From Actinomadura rayongensis (lineage in GTDB: Bacteria; Actinomycetota; Actinomycetes; Streptosporangiales; Streptosporangiaceae): a stretch of 64,000 nucleotides of DNA. Position numbers and translations under genes: made by a program. Positions 25,482-31,608 of this stretch are shown piece after piece. Below the pieces are notes generated by a model that had not been told where the DNA came from, did no database searches, and saw nothing but the letters and a program-made list of their open reading frames with translations. The stretch covers positions 62,001 to 126,000 of the forward strand of contig NZ_WUTW01000011.1 of the NCBI RefSeq assembly GCF_009831215.1, in the 5' to 3' direction. Position 1 is the first letter of the stretch, and each line of letters starts with the position of its first letter.

Positions 25482-26228
25482 ATGGCGAACGAACGGTTGC
25501 GCGCGGCGCTGCTCGAACGAGGCATCACGGTGGCCACGCTCGCCGAAGGCATCGGCGTCGATCAGAAGACGGTCGAACGGTGGATCACCCAAGGCCGGAC
25601 GCCGTACCGAAAGCATCGTTACGCTGTGGCTTCACAACTCGGCCTCGATGAGACGTACCTGTGGCCCGACGCGCTCACCAGCGAACAGACGGCGTCAGCG
25701 TCCAACAGCGAGTTGATCACGATCTACCCGCACCGCTGGTCAGTCCCCCGGGACGCATGGGGACGTCTGTTCGCCACCGCGCAACAAGAGATCGGCGTGC
25801 TGGTTTACGCGGGTCTGTTCCTGTCCGAGGACAACGGCGTTCTGCGCACCTTCGCTGAGAAGGCAGATGCAGGCGTCCGGGTGCGCATCCTGCTCGGCGA
25901 CCCCGACAGCCGACACGTGGCCGAACGCGGAGCGGACGAGGGCGTTGACGATGCGATGGCCGCGAAGATCCGCAACGCGATGGTCCTCTACAAGCCGCTG
26001 TTCGGCCGCGACGGGATCGAATTCCGCTTGCACAGCACGGTCCTCTACAACTCGATCTACCGTGCGGACGATCAGATTCTCGTCAACACCCACGTCTACG
26101 GCGTGACGGCGCCGCACGCGCCCGTCTGGCACCTGCGCAAGATCGCAGGTGGGAGCCTGGTGAACACCTATTTGGAAAGCTTCGACCGCGTGTGGGACGG
26201 CGCGACGCCGTTCGACCCGGAGGGCTGA
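25482..26228 (+). CDS. Helix-turn-helix regulator with PLD-like C-terminal domain (paralogue 1)
   Basis: A 248-residue protein. Residues about 1-60 are a XRE-like helix-turn-helix (ITVATLAEGIGVDQKTVERWI). Residues about 80-245 resemble a phospholipase-D-type fold: VLVYAGLFLSEDN and a GVRVRILLGDPDS strand-turn are PLD-like, but the HKD motif is replaced by H-S-T-V-L-Y-N-S, lacking the lysine. It is probably a ligand- or nucleic-acid-sensing regulator rather than an enzyme. A Nudix gene follows one base after its stop. A paralogue lies at 29438, near 50% identical by eye. Confidence 0.75.
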   Translation: MANERLRAALLERGITVATLAEGIGVDQKTVERWITQGRTPYRKHRYAVASQLGLDETYLWPDALTSEQTASASNSELITIYPHRWSVPRDAWGRLFATAQQEIGVLVYAGLFLSEDNGVLRTFAEKADAGVRVRILLGDPDSRHVAERGADEGVDDAMAAKIRNAMVLYKPLFGRDGIEFRLHSTVLYNSIYRADDQILVNTHVYGVTAPHAPVWHLRKIAGGSLVNTYLESFDRVWDGATPFDPEG

Positions 26229-26229
26229 C

Positions 26230-26706
26230 GTGGGCCGCAGGATCGACTATTACGACGACCCGGACGCACCCGAGCCCAACAGCCTCGTCCCGTCCGTGAA
26301 CGTCGTCGTAGAAAACGACGCAGGCGAAATCCTGATGATCCGCCGCACCGACAACGACAACTGGGCCGTCCCTGGCGGAGCCATCGACCTGGGCGAGTCC
26401 GTCGCCCAAGCCGCCGTCCGCGAGGCGAAAGAAGAAACAGGCATCGACTGCGAGATCACCGGCCTCGTAGGGATTTACAGCGACCCCAAGCACCTCATCC
26501 ACTACACGAGCAACGACGAGGTTCGGCAAGAGTTCTCGATCCTGCTGACCGGCCGCGCCATCGGCGGAAGCCCGCAGACGAGCGACGAGTCGCGCGACGT
26601 CCAATGGATCCCACGAGCCGAGATCACCAACCGCCAGATGGACCGCTCAATGCGCCTGCGGCTCGGCGACTACCTCACGGACGTGCGCAAGCCGGTCGTC
26701 AACTGA
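26230..26706 (+). CDS. Nudix hydrolase
   Basis: A 158-residue Nudix protein. The Nudix box is complete and regular: G-x5-E-x7-R-E-A-x-E-E-x-G-I in GAIDLGESVAQAAVREAKEETGI. The GTG start lies one base after the HTH gene stop, so the genes are co-transcribed. Nudix enzymes hydrolyse nucleoside diphosphate derivatives. In pSAM2 the Pif protein, which carries a Nudix motif, blocks redundant transfer into cells already holding the element. A similar role is plausible here but unproven. Confidence 0.9.
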   Translation: MGRRIDYYDDPDAPEPNSLVPSVNVVVENDAGEILMIRRTDNDNWAVPGGAIDLGESVAQAAVREAKEETGIDCEITGLVGIYSDPKHLIHYTSNDEVRQEFSILLTGRAIGGSPQTSDESRDVQWIPRAEITNRQMDRSMRLRLGDYLTDVRKPVVN

Positions 26707-27256
26707 CGGGCCGCAAGGCGCTTTCGACCCGGTGAACGGCGTCGATCAGCGTGGGCGCCGCAGCGGTGATGAACCGGAACACGAGGTGGCCCGCGCCGTA
26801 CCGGGCCTGAATCTCAGCGATGCGCCGTTCGACGGAGAGGTTCTCACCGTCCGGCCCCGTCGTCATGTCGCAGTAGATCAGCGGATCGAACAGTTCCGGC
26901 GGAGTCTCGCCGAACTCCGCGACAAGGTCATTCCCGAGCCCCCGCTCACGCGCCTCCAGCAGAGCACACGTGTGGTGCGCGATGAGCTGGCACAGGTGCT
27001 CGTCGGCCTGGTGGACGTCGCGCAGGTACCGCGCGCCGTCGAGCGGATGGAAGCCGGTCACCGAGAGATCGGGCGCATACCCGACGTCATGCAGCCATGC
27101 GGAAGCTTCAAGCAGGCCAGCGCGCTCACCGAGGAGAGGCACGAGCGTCCGAGCCTGACGCGCGACGCCCTGCGTGTGCGCCCAACGGCGAGGCAACGGG
27201 CCTTCAAGATGCTTACGGGCAAGCTCGCGTGCCCAAGCGGCGATGTTGTCGTCCAT
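26699..27256 (-). CDS. HD-domain metal-dependent phosphohydrolase
   Basis: A 185-residue protein from ATG 27256. HD-superfamily residues are seen in RRWAHTQGVA (H), WLHDVGYAPDL (HD) and a later HH in QLIAHHTCAL, consistent with a phosphohydrolase acting on nucleotides or phosphoesters. The 3' end overlaps the convergent Nudix gene by 8 bases. Nudix and HD proteins together point to nucleotide metabolism as the element's shared theme. Confidence 0.85.
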   Translation of the reverse strand: MDDNIAAWARELARKHLEGPLPRRWAHTQGVARQARTLVPLLGERAGLLEASAWLHDVGYAPDLSVTGFHPLDGARYLRDVHQADEHLCQLIAHHTCALLEARERGLGNDLVAEFGETPPELFDPLIYCDMTTGPDGENLSVERRIAEIQARYGAGHLVFRFITAAAPTLIDAVHRVESALRPVS

Positions 27257-27306
27257 GCCCTCGACGTTACGAAACGGCGGCCTGACGTCCACGGACGCGG
27301 CTGGAC

Positions 27307-27338
27307 CTTCTAGGGACGTCTGCCGCATGGTACGTCCT
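27307..27338 (-). promoter_or_regulatory. GACGTC box and -10 before the HD-domain gene
   Basis: On the minus strand CAGACGTCCC (27313-27322) is directly followed by the -10-like TAGAAG (27307-27312), about 50 bases before the HD gene ATG. A related AGGACGTAC lies at 27330-27338. This is the third promoter of the element with this layout. Confidence 0.45.
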
Positions 27339-27405
27339 CAGCCGGTGAGAGGAGCGGATCCAGAACGGGCACGACCGGCCCGCCGGAACCGGACACGCCG
27401 GCGTT

Positions 27406-27654
27406 TCAATCCCGAGCCGCCTCGGCAAGGCGTCCAAGCGTGCCGGCGACGGAAAGCGCAAGCAGTTCCGGAGTGGGAGCCTCGATGAGACGGCACCAGG
27501 CACCGCGCCGGATGAAAGCCCAATAAGACCCCGTCCGAGATCCGTGCCACGCAAGGATGCCAGGGAACTGCTCCTCGATCTGCCTGGCCGCAGCCTGGCG
27601 CAACTGATCGACTGGGACGACATCGACACGTGTGCTCTCACACTCTTCGTCCAT
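27406..27654 (-). CDS. Unrecognised small protein, last of three coupled genes
   Basis: An 82-residue protein whose ATG overlaps the upstream stop by one base (TGATG). It contains a Trp/Tyr-rich middle (LAWHGSRTGSYWAFIRRGAWCRL) and an Ala/Leu-rich helical tail. No family is recognised. Confidence 0.6.
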   Translation of the reverse strand: MDEECESTRVDVVPVDQLRQAAARQIEEQFPGILAWHGSRTGSYWAFIRRGAWCRLIEAPTPELLALSVAGTLGRLAEAARD

Positions 27655-27968
27655 CAGGACGGCCGTTCTCCGGAGCGCTTCACTTCAAGCTCGCTCATCT
27701 CGCATGCCGTTGCACGCTTGCAGCGCAAGCAACTCGGCACGGCTTCGCATTCCGCATCTGTGTAGACATCACGAAGCTGCGCGCCGGCGAGGGCATTGAC
27801 CGTCCTAATCATTCCGGTCAGTAGCCCCGCGCGCCTCATGGCCTCCTGGTAGGCGGCTCCAACGCTGTCGTAGGCGTTGAGGAGATCCGCCCGAAGGCAG
27901 CGGGCCGCATGACCAGGAGATGCTGTCCCCGGCGACTCGCTTTCGCGGATGTCTTCATGGCCGTTCAT
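27654..27968 (-). CDS. Unrecognised small protein with C-terminal cysteines
   Basis: A 104-residue protein from ATG 27968, coupled to both neighbours by TGATG overlaps. The middle is helical (LLNAYDSVGAAYQEAMRRAG). The end has CEAVPSCLRCKRATAC, four cysteines in 16 residues, which may bind a metal. No family is recognised. All three genes at 27406-28276 are probably one transcript. Confidence 0.6.
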   Translation of the reverse strand: MNGHEDIRESESPGTASPGHAARCLRADLLNAYDSVGAAYQEAMRRAGLLTGMIRTVNALAGAQLRDVYTDAECEAVPSCLRCKRATACEMSELEVKRSGERPS

Positions 27969-28276
27969 CAGCACGTCTCCCGGTGACGGTATGCGGGAAT
28001 GACGAGCCGTTCGGCGTACTCGTCCTGTCGCTGCATGAGGCGATGAACTTCGGCTCGTGTAGCACCGAAGACGACGTACAGCAGCCCCGCCTGTTCCTCG
28101 GCGTAGGTGAGCGGACGACGAAGTCGACACGTCCACGTACCGTCAGCAGACACGGACGGCTCTGCCCACCGACTCTCGCGTCCCGACCTTCCGGGCCTCT
28201 GTGGATCCTTCGGACTGGGCGAAACGTCGCCGCCGAAATTCTGGACGGACTGCGGGGAGCCGGTTGCTCTTCTCAT
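27968..28276 (-). CDS. Unrecognised small protein, first of three coupled genes
   Basis: About 102 residues from ATG 28276; the frame remains open to 28435 and the start is uncertain because the Shine-Dalgarno is weak. The C-terminal half (YAEEQAGLLYVVFGATRAEVHRLMQRQDEYAERL) is helical and looks like a genuine fold. The N-terminus is polar and possibly disordered. No family is recognised. Confidence 0.5.
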   Translation of the reverse strand: MRRATGSPQSVQNFGGDVSPSPKDPQRPGRSGRESRWAEPSVSADGTWTCRLRRPLTYAEEQAGLLYVVFGATRAEVHRLMQRQDEYAERLVIPAYRHRETC

Positions 28277-28415
28277 GCCTGTTTCCAATCTGCGGCGGTG
28301 ATCGACGGCCCGAAGGCTGACCTTCCGCCACGTGAAGCGGGAGCTGTAGCGCCATGCGGTTCCGATACATCGGGAAATGGCGGACACTCTTGGGCGCGCT
28401 TGTTGCGGCGTCGCG

Positions 28416-28480
28416 GGGACTGGGACAGCCTCCATCTCGCTGCGCGAGTGCGTGGCAAAGCTGGAGACTGTCCCAGTCCC
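28416..28480. repeat. Large 19-bp inverted repeat in a non-coding gap
   Basis: GGGACTGGGACAGCCTCCA (28416-28434) and its complement at 28462-28480 differ at one position. They flank 27 bases that contain a small CTCGC/GCGAG hairpin. It lies in the 242-base gap between the MerR-like gene and the three coupled genes, both on the minus strand. No T run follows either arm, so it is not a standard terminator. It could be a transfer, replication or regulatory site. Confidence 0.7.
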
Positions 28481-28518
28481 GCCGCGCTATCTGGGTCCGC
28501 CCGTCAGGCGGGGGCGTT

Positions 28519-28845
28519 TCAGCTACGCCTGAGTGCGTTGACGACCGCGTCGACGTCGCCGTCGAAGTAGTCGCGGACGATGCTCTGGAGCACGGCCAGC
28601 GCGCGGAGGCCGGGCACGAACTCGGCCTCGGGGCGCGGCGCGGCGGGCTCCTTGGCGTTGCCGATCTTGAGCAGTTCGTGGATCTCGGTGGCGGGGTACC
28701 GCCGGTGTCCCGACGGCAGCGTGATCGGGTTCAGCGTCCCCGTCCGCGCCCACCGGGTGACGGTCTTGGGGTCGACGCGGAAGAACTGCGCCACCTCCGA
28801 GGGCGTGTAGAGGGTCGGCTGCTCGGGTTCGTTCGGTTCGCTCAT
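28519..28845 (-). CDS. MerR-like helix-turn-helix protein (BldC-like)
   Basis: A 108-residue protein. Residues about 11-60 (LYTPSEVAQFFRVDPKTVTRWARTGTLNPITLPSGHRRY) are the winged helix-turn-helix of the BldC/MerR type. The rest is acidic and helical and may serve for dimerisation. No effector domain is present. It is a candidate regulator or directionality factor of the element. Confidence 0.85.
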   Translation of the reverse strand: MSEPNEPEQPTLYTPSEVAQFFRVDPKTVTRWARTGTLNPITLPSGHRRYPATEIHELLKIGNAKEPAAPRPEAEFVPGLRALAVLQSIVRDYFDGDVDAVVNALRRS

Positions 28846-29437
28846 GACTTTCCATGTGAGAGACGGCTCGATGGCCGTGGATCGGTTGGGAACATTGGCG
28901 GGAAAAGCGTCCGAGCCGCCGGACGGCTCCGTTGTCGATCTGTGCGCCCGGCGGCCGGACAGCCGACCTGTCCTGTCCCCTCCGAGCGGGACGGGTCGGC
29001 GCGGGATCGACTCACCAGCCGAAGCGACGAATCAGGAGCGTCCGGTACGCGACCTGGACGACTGGCAGGTGATCAGGCCAGCCGAGCGGACGGGCGGCCC
29101 GGCGACGTTCGACCGCTTCCGGGCTGCTCACGCTCGGTCCCTGACTTGTCGGCCCGGTTATGAGCCACGGACTTTCAGCCGGACGACGGGAGCAACCAGT
29201 GTTCGAGGCTGAGTTCCGAGCGACGGGACATCATCCGGCACCGCACCGGCTCGCGAGGGCGATGGAAGGACATGGCGCCTCCTAGTAGGCGTGGGGTTCG
29301 AAGTTCGGACACCGTCTGCGCCGGTCTCCGAGTGGATCGAGCCTCACGCCCTCACCAGAACGTCTCCACCACTATCGAGGGACGTCTAGGGACGTCTTCT
29401 GCTAGCGTCACGCGTAACCGACGTTCCGGGAGGTCCG
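28846..29437. other. Non-coding 592-base stretch inside the element
   Basis: No convincing gene is seen; plus-strand frames here lack ribosome-binding sites and have irregular codon use. It holds an imperfect inverted repeat (GCCGACC at 28962 pairing with GGTCGGC ending at 29000, with TGTCC/GGGAC inside). Its right end contains the promoter and tandem boxes of the HTH gene at 29438. Confidence 0.5.
29379..29408 (+). promoter_or_regulatory. Tandem GGGACGTCT boxes and -10 of the second HTH-PLD gene
   Basis: GGGACGTCT at 29379-29387 and again at 29389-29397 (10-bp period) are followed by TAGCGT at 29403-29408. The layout is nearly the same as at the int promoter, including the shared GACGTCTT-N2-GCTAG. 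The boxes would cover the -35 region, as expected for repressor sites. Confidence 0.65.
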
Positions 29438-30163
29438 GTGAACGAACAGCTCCGCGACGCCATCGCCGATTGCGGCCTCACCCGCGACCAGATCGCGTCC
29501 CGCCTCGCGGTAGATCCCAAAACCGTCGACCGATGGATCGCCGGCCGCGTCCCCCACCCACGCCACCGCGAGGCCCTGGCGCGACTCATCAACGCCAACA
29601 AGCAAGACCTATGGCCCGAACCCACCCAACGCACCCGCCGACCCAACTACGGCAGTCCCGGAATCATCGCCACGTACCCGCACCGCTGGGCCGTCCCCCG
29701 CACCGTCTGGCAAGACCTCTTCGAAGGCGCGGAACAGGAAATCGACATCCTCGCCTACGCGGGCCTGTTCCTCGCCGAGGACACCGGCCTTCTCAACACC
29801 ATCGCCAAGAAGGCCCGCGAAGGCGTCACCGTCCGCATCCTCCTAGGCGACCCTGACGGCCACAACATTGCCGAACGAGGCGAAGCCGAAGGCATCGGCG
29901 ACGCCATGTCCGCCAAAATCCGCAACGCCCTAACCCTCTACCAGCCGCTACGCGACATCGAAGGTGTCCACCTACGCCTACACGACACTGCCCTGTACAA
30001 CTCTATCTACCGTTCCGACAATGAAATTATTTCCAACCCACACATACTAGGCGTGCCTGCAGCCCAAGCACCCGTCCTACATCTGCGCAATCAGGAGAGG
30101 CTGAGCATTTTCGCGATTTACTGCGAAAGCTTCAAACGCATCTGGTCGAACTCATCCGCTTAA
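29438..30163 (+). CDS. Helix-turn-helix regulator with PLD-like C-terminal domain (paralogue 2)
   Basis: A 241-residue paralogue of the protein at 25482, from GTG 29438. The HTH reads LTRDQIASRLAVDPKTVDRWIAGR. The C-terminal domain shares YPHRWAVPRTVW, LAYAGLFLAED and VRILLGDPDGHNIAERGEAEG with the first copy, and also lacks an HKD lysine (LHDTALYNSIYRSD). G+C content falls sharply in the last third, toward the low-G+C genes on its right. A gene duplication or two successive acquisitions may explain the pair. Confidence 0.75.
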   Translation: MNEQLRDAIADCGLTRDQIASRLAVDPKTVDRWIAGRVPHPRHREALARLINANKQDLWPEPTQRTRRPNYGSPGIIATYPHRWAVPRTVWQDLFEGAEQEIDILAYAGLFLAEDTGLLNTIAKKAREGVTVRILLGDPDGHNIAERGEAEGIGDAMSAKIRNALTLYQPLRDIEGVHLRLHDTALYNSIYRSDNEIISNPHILGVPAAQAPVLHLRNQERLSIFAIYCESFKRIWSNSSA

Positions 30164-30194
30164 TGCGTGCGCCGACCGACATCAAACAACACCA

Positions 30195-30611
30195 TCAATC
30201 CGCCGACTCGTCCTCCAATGAGGAAATCAGATCATCCAAGACGTCATCCACATCCAAAGCAACTCTGCGAGCTTCTTCATATAGAGTTTCGAGCATGCCG
30301 TTCCAATTTGCAGCGACTTCGATCCCTTGCCCCAGGCCAATAAGTGAGCGCTCGCGGAACCACGTGCTTCGCAAGGTCATAACGACCGAACCCCGTTCAT
30401 TATACAAACTCAATTCGTAATTATTAACTCCGTCAGACCCATCCCTCCTTCTGGACTCTATCGTTACTGCAGAATTTGGCCCAGAGAACGCAAAAGCTCG
30501 CTCAGTATTGTCGGCTGCGGTCCATTCAATATTGCCATTCCTCGTGCGGTCGATCAGCCGCTCAACCAAGTCAACCATTCGGCCACGGGCAGTCATACTT
30601 GCATCCGTCAT
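30195..30611 (-). CDS. Unrecognised low-G+C cargo protein
   Basis: A 138-residue soluble protein, with a good Shine-Dalgarno (GGAGG, 7 bases) and an ATG overlapping the stop of the partner gene (ATGA). The middle looks beta-rich (TIESRRRDGSDGVNNYELSLYNERGSVVMTLRS) and the C-terminus is strongly acidic (LDVDDVLDDLISSLEDES). Base composition is close to 50% G+C, unlike the rest of the window. No family is recognised. Confidence 0.7.
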   Translation of the reverse strand: MTDASMTARGRMVDLVERLIDRTRNGNIEWTAADNTERAFAFSGPNSAVTIESRRRDGSDGVNNYELSLYNERGSVVMTLRSTWFRERSLIGLGQGIEVAANWNGMLETLYEEARRVALDVDDVLDDLISSLEDESAD

Positions 30612-31168
30612 GATTCAACCTCCCGGGATACCTGAGTTGATCGACTTCCGACCATTGGAATCAACGCATTACATGCATCGCCAATTGCACTACGGGCCTT
30701 CATGCATGCATCTTTTACAAAGATTCCGTCTCCCATAAGTGCACCACCAGCCCTGGACGCCAGGGTAACACTTTTTTGCAGTTTAGTCTTTACGGCACCA
30801 TGTTCGCCCTCCAAGGAATCTACTATGCCCCTTATATGACCCACCTGCCACATCCAGTGTTCAAGCTGGCGCAACGCCAGTTCCGGATCATCGTCCTTGA
30901 TTGCAATATCTAGCTCAGATGCCGTCCATCTCAATTGGGGGATCAGGATAAGGAGTTGGTTTGATCGAACCTGATTTTGAGCCTCACTCATCGCGATCTT
31001 GGTCTGCTCCGACGCCGTCTTCGCATCTCTTGCCTGCTTCCAAGTGGCACCAAGTCCGACAATCGTTAGGAGAAACGCGATAATATTTAGCCAATCCATC
31101 CAGCTAAGCTTAGACAAACTGACCGACGCGATGAGCATGCGCCCAACTATAATCACATCCCACTCCAT
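30608..31168 (-). CDS. Low-G+C cargo protein with one membrane helix
   Basis: About 186 residues from ATG 31168; a further ATG at 31138 and an upstream one at 31207 are alternatives. One transmembrane helix (about residues 25-42, WLNIIAFLLTIVGLGATW) is followed by a long helical, probably cytoplasmic part with charged and coiled-coil-like segments. It is coupled to the 138-residue gene. A membrane protein with a helical body plus a soluble partner is a common defence or toxin-type layout, but nothing specific identifies it. Confidence 0.65.
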   Translation of the reverse strand: MEWDVIIVGRMLIASVSLSKLSWMDWLNIIAFLLTIVGLGATWKQARDAKTASEQTKIAMSEAQNQVRSNQLLILIPQLRWTASELDIAIKDDDPELALRQLEHWMWQVGHIRGIVDSLEGEHGAVKTKLQKSVTLASRAGGALMGDGIFVKDACMKARSAIGDACNALIPMVGSRSTQVSREVES

Positions 31169-31433
31169 CGCGCCATGCGCTCGATCACGGCTTGCGCCAC
31201 GGAGCATCCAACCTGAGGTCGGGGCATCGACCGCTACATCGCGCCGAGCGTTAGCTTCTGAATGATCAGACTTACCTGCACATGCGGGGCGCTAGAGCCC
31301 GTGCATGGGGAGCCATGCGGGGAGCCAACGTTGTACGGCGTAGGCGGACAGTGGACGACAAGCCTAGATGGGACGGGCTGGTGAGGGGCTCCCCGGTCGG
31401 CTTGGATCGACCTTGATCGACTGGCCTGAGGTC
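31169..31433. other. Right end of the element, no gene seen
   Basis: 265 bases without a convincing ORF. G+C rises from the low cargo value toward the host value. It contains the right pair of candidate integrase arm sites and several short GC-rich inverted segments. Confidence 0.5.
31307..31327. repeat. Right pair of candidate integrase arm sites
   Basis: GGGGAGCCA at 31307-31315 and 31319-31327, 12 bases apart, in the same orientation as the left pair at 21006-21025. Confidence 0.55.
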
Positions 31434-31479
31434 ACTGGGGGTCAAGGGGTCGTGGGTTCAAATCCCGCCGTCCCGACAG
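31434..31479. repeat. attR: 46-bp direct repeat
   Basis: Identical to the attL copy at 20892-20937. It contains the tRNA 3' half only, so it is a tRNA remnant and not a functional tRNA gene. Confidence 0.95.
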
Positions 31480-31495
31480 CGTAATGAGCAGGTCA

Positions 31496-31530
31496 GAAGG
31501 GCTTTGAGGGACCACCTCAAGGCCCTTTTC
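31496..31530 (+). terminator. Ancestral tRNA terminator, now displaced beyond attR
   Basis: The hairpin GAAGGGCTTTGAGG ... CCTCAAGGCCCTTTTC follows attR at the same distance as the element-borne hairpin follows attL. It was presumably the original terminator of the tRNA-Pro gene. It may also stop transcription near the halogenase gene end. Confidence 0.75.
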
Positions 31531-31608
31531 CATTTCTCGGGCGCGATCCGCGCCCGGGCGCGCGCTGGGCCGCCCGGGGGTTGGCGGGCGGCCTGGCGGG
31601 CGGCGGGG

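Larger units (their letters stand above)
20892..31479. mobile_element. 10.5-kb integrated element in tRNA-Pro (actinomycete ICE type)
   Basis: The element is bounded by 46-bp direct repeats (20892-20937 and 31434-31479), the left copy being the tRNA 3' part. It holds a tyrosine integrase next to the tRNA, an excisionase-like gene, an FtsK/TraB-like translocase, small membrane/spread-type genes, HTH regulators and a Nudix protein. This set recalls pSAM2-type actinomycete integrative and conjugative elements, whose Pif immunity factor is a Nudix protein. No replication initiator is recognisable, so autonomous replication after excision is uncertain. Confidence 0.9.

Noticed and set aside
28844-29212. 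122-residue plus-strand ORF in the element gap
   Set aside because: No ribosome-binding site, irregular codon use and no recognisable pattern.
29272-29856. 194-residue Arg/Pro-rich ORF overlapping the second HTH-PLD gene
   Set aside because: It is a frame shadow of a gene with a clear paralogue in the same window.
31434-31479. A second tRNA-Pro gene at the right end
   Set aside because: Only the 3' part is present; no acceptor 5' strand or D arm precedes it. It is attR.
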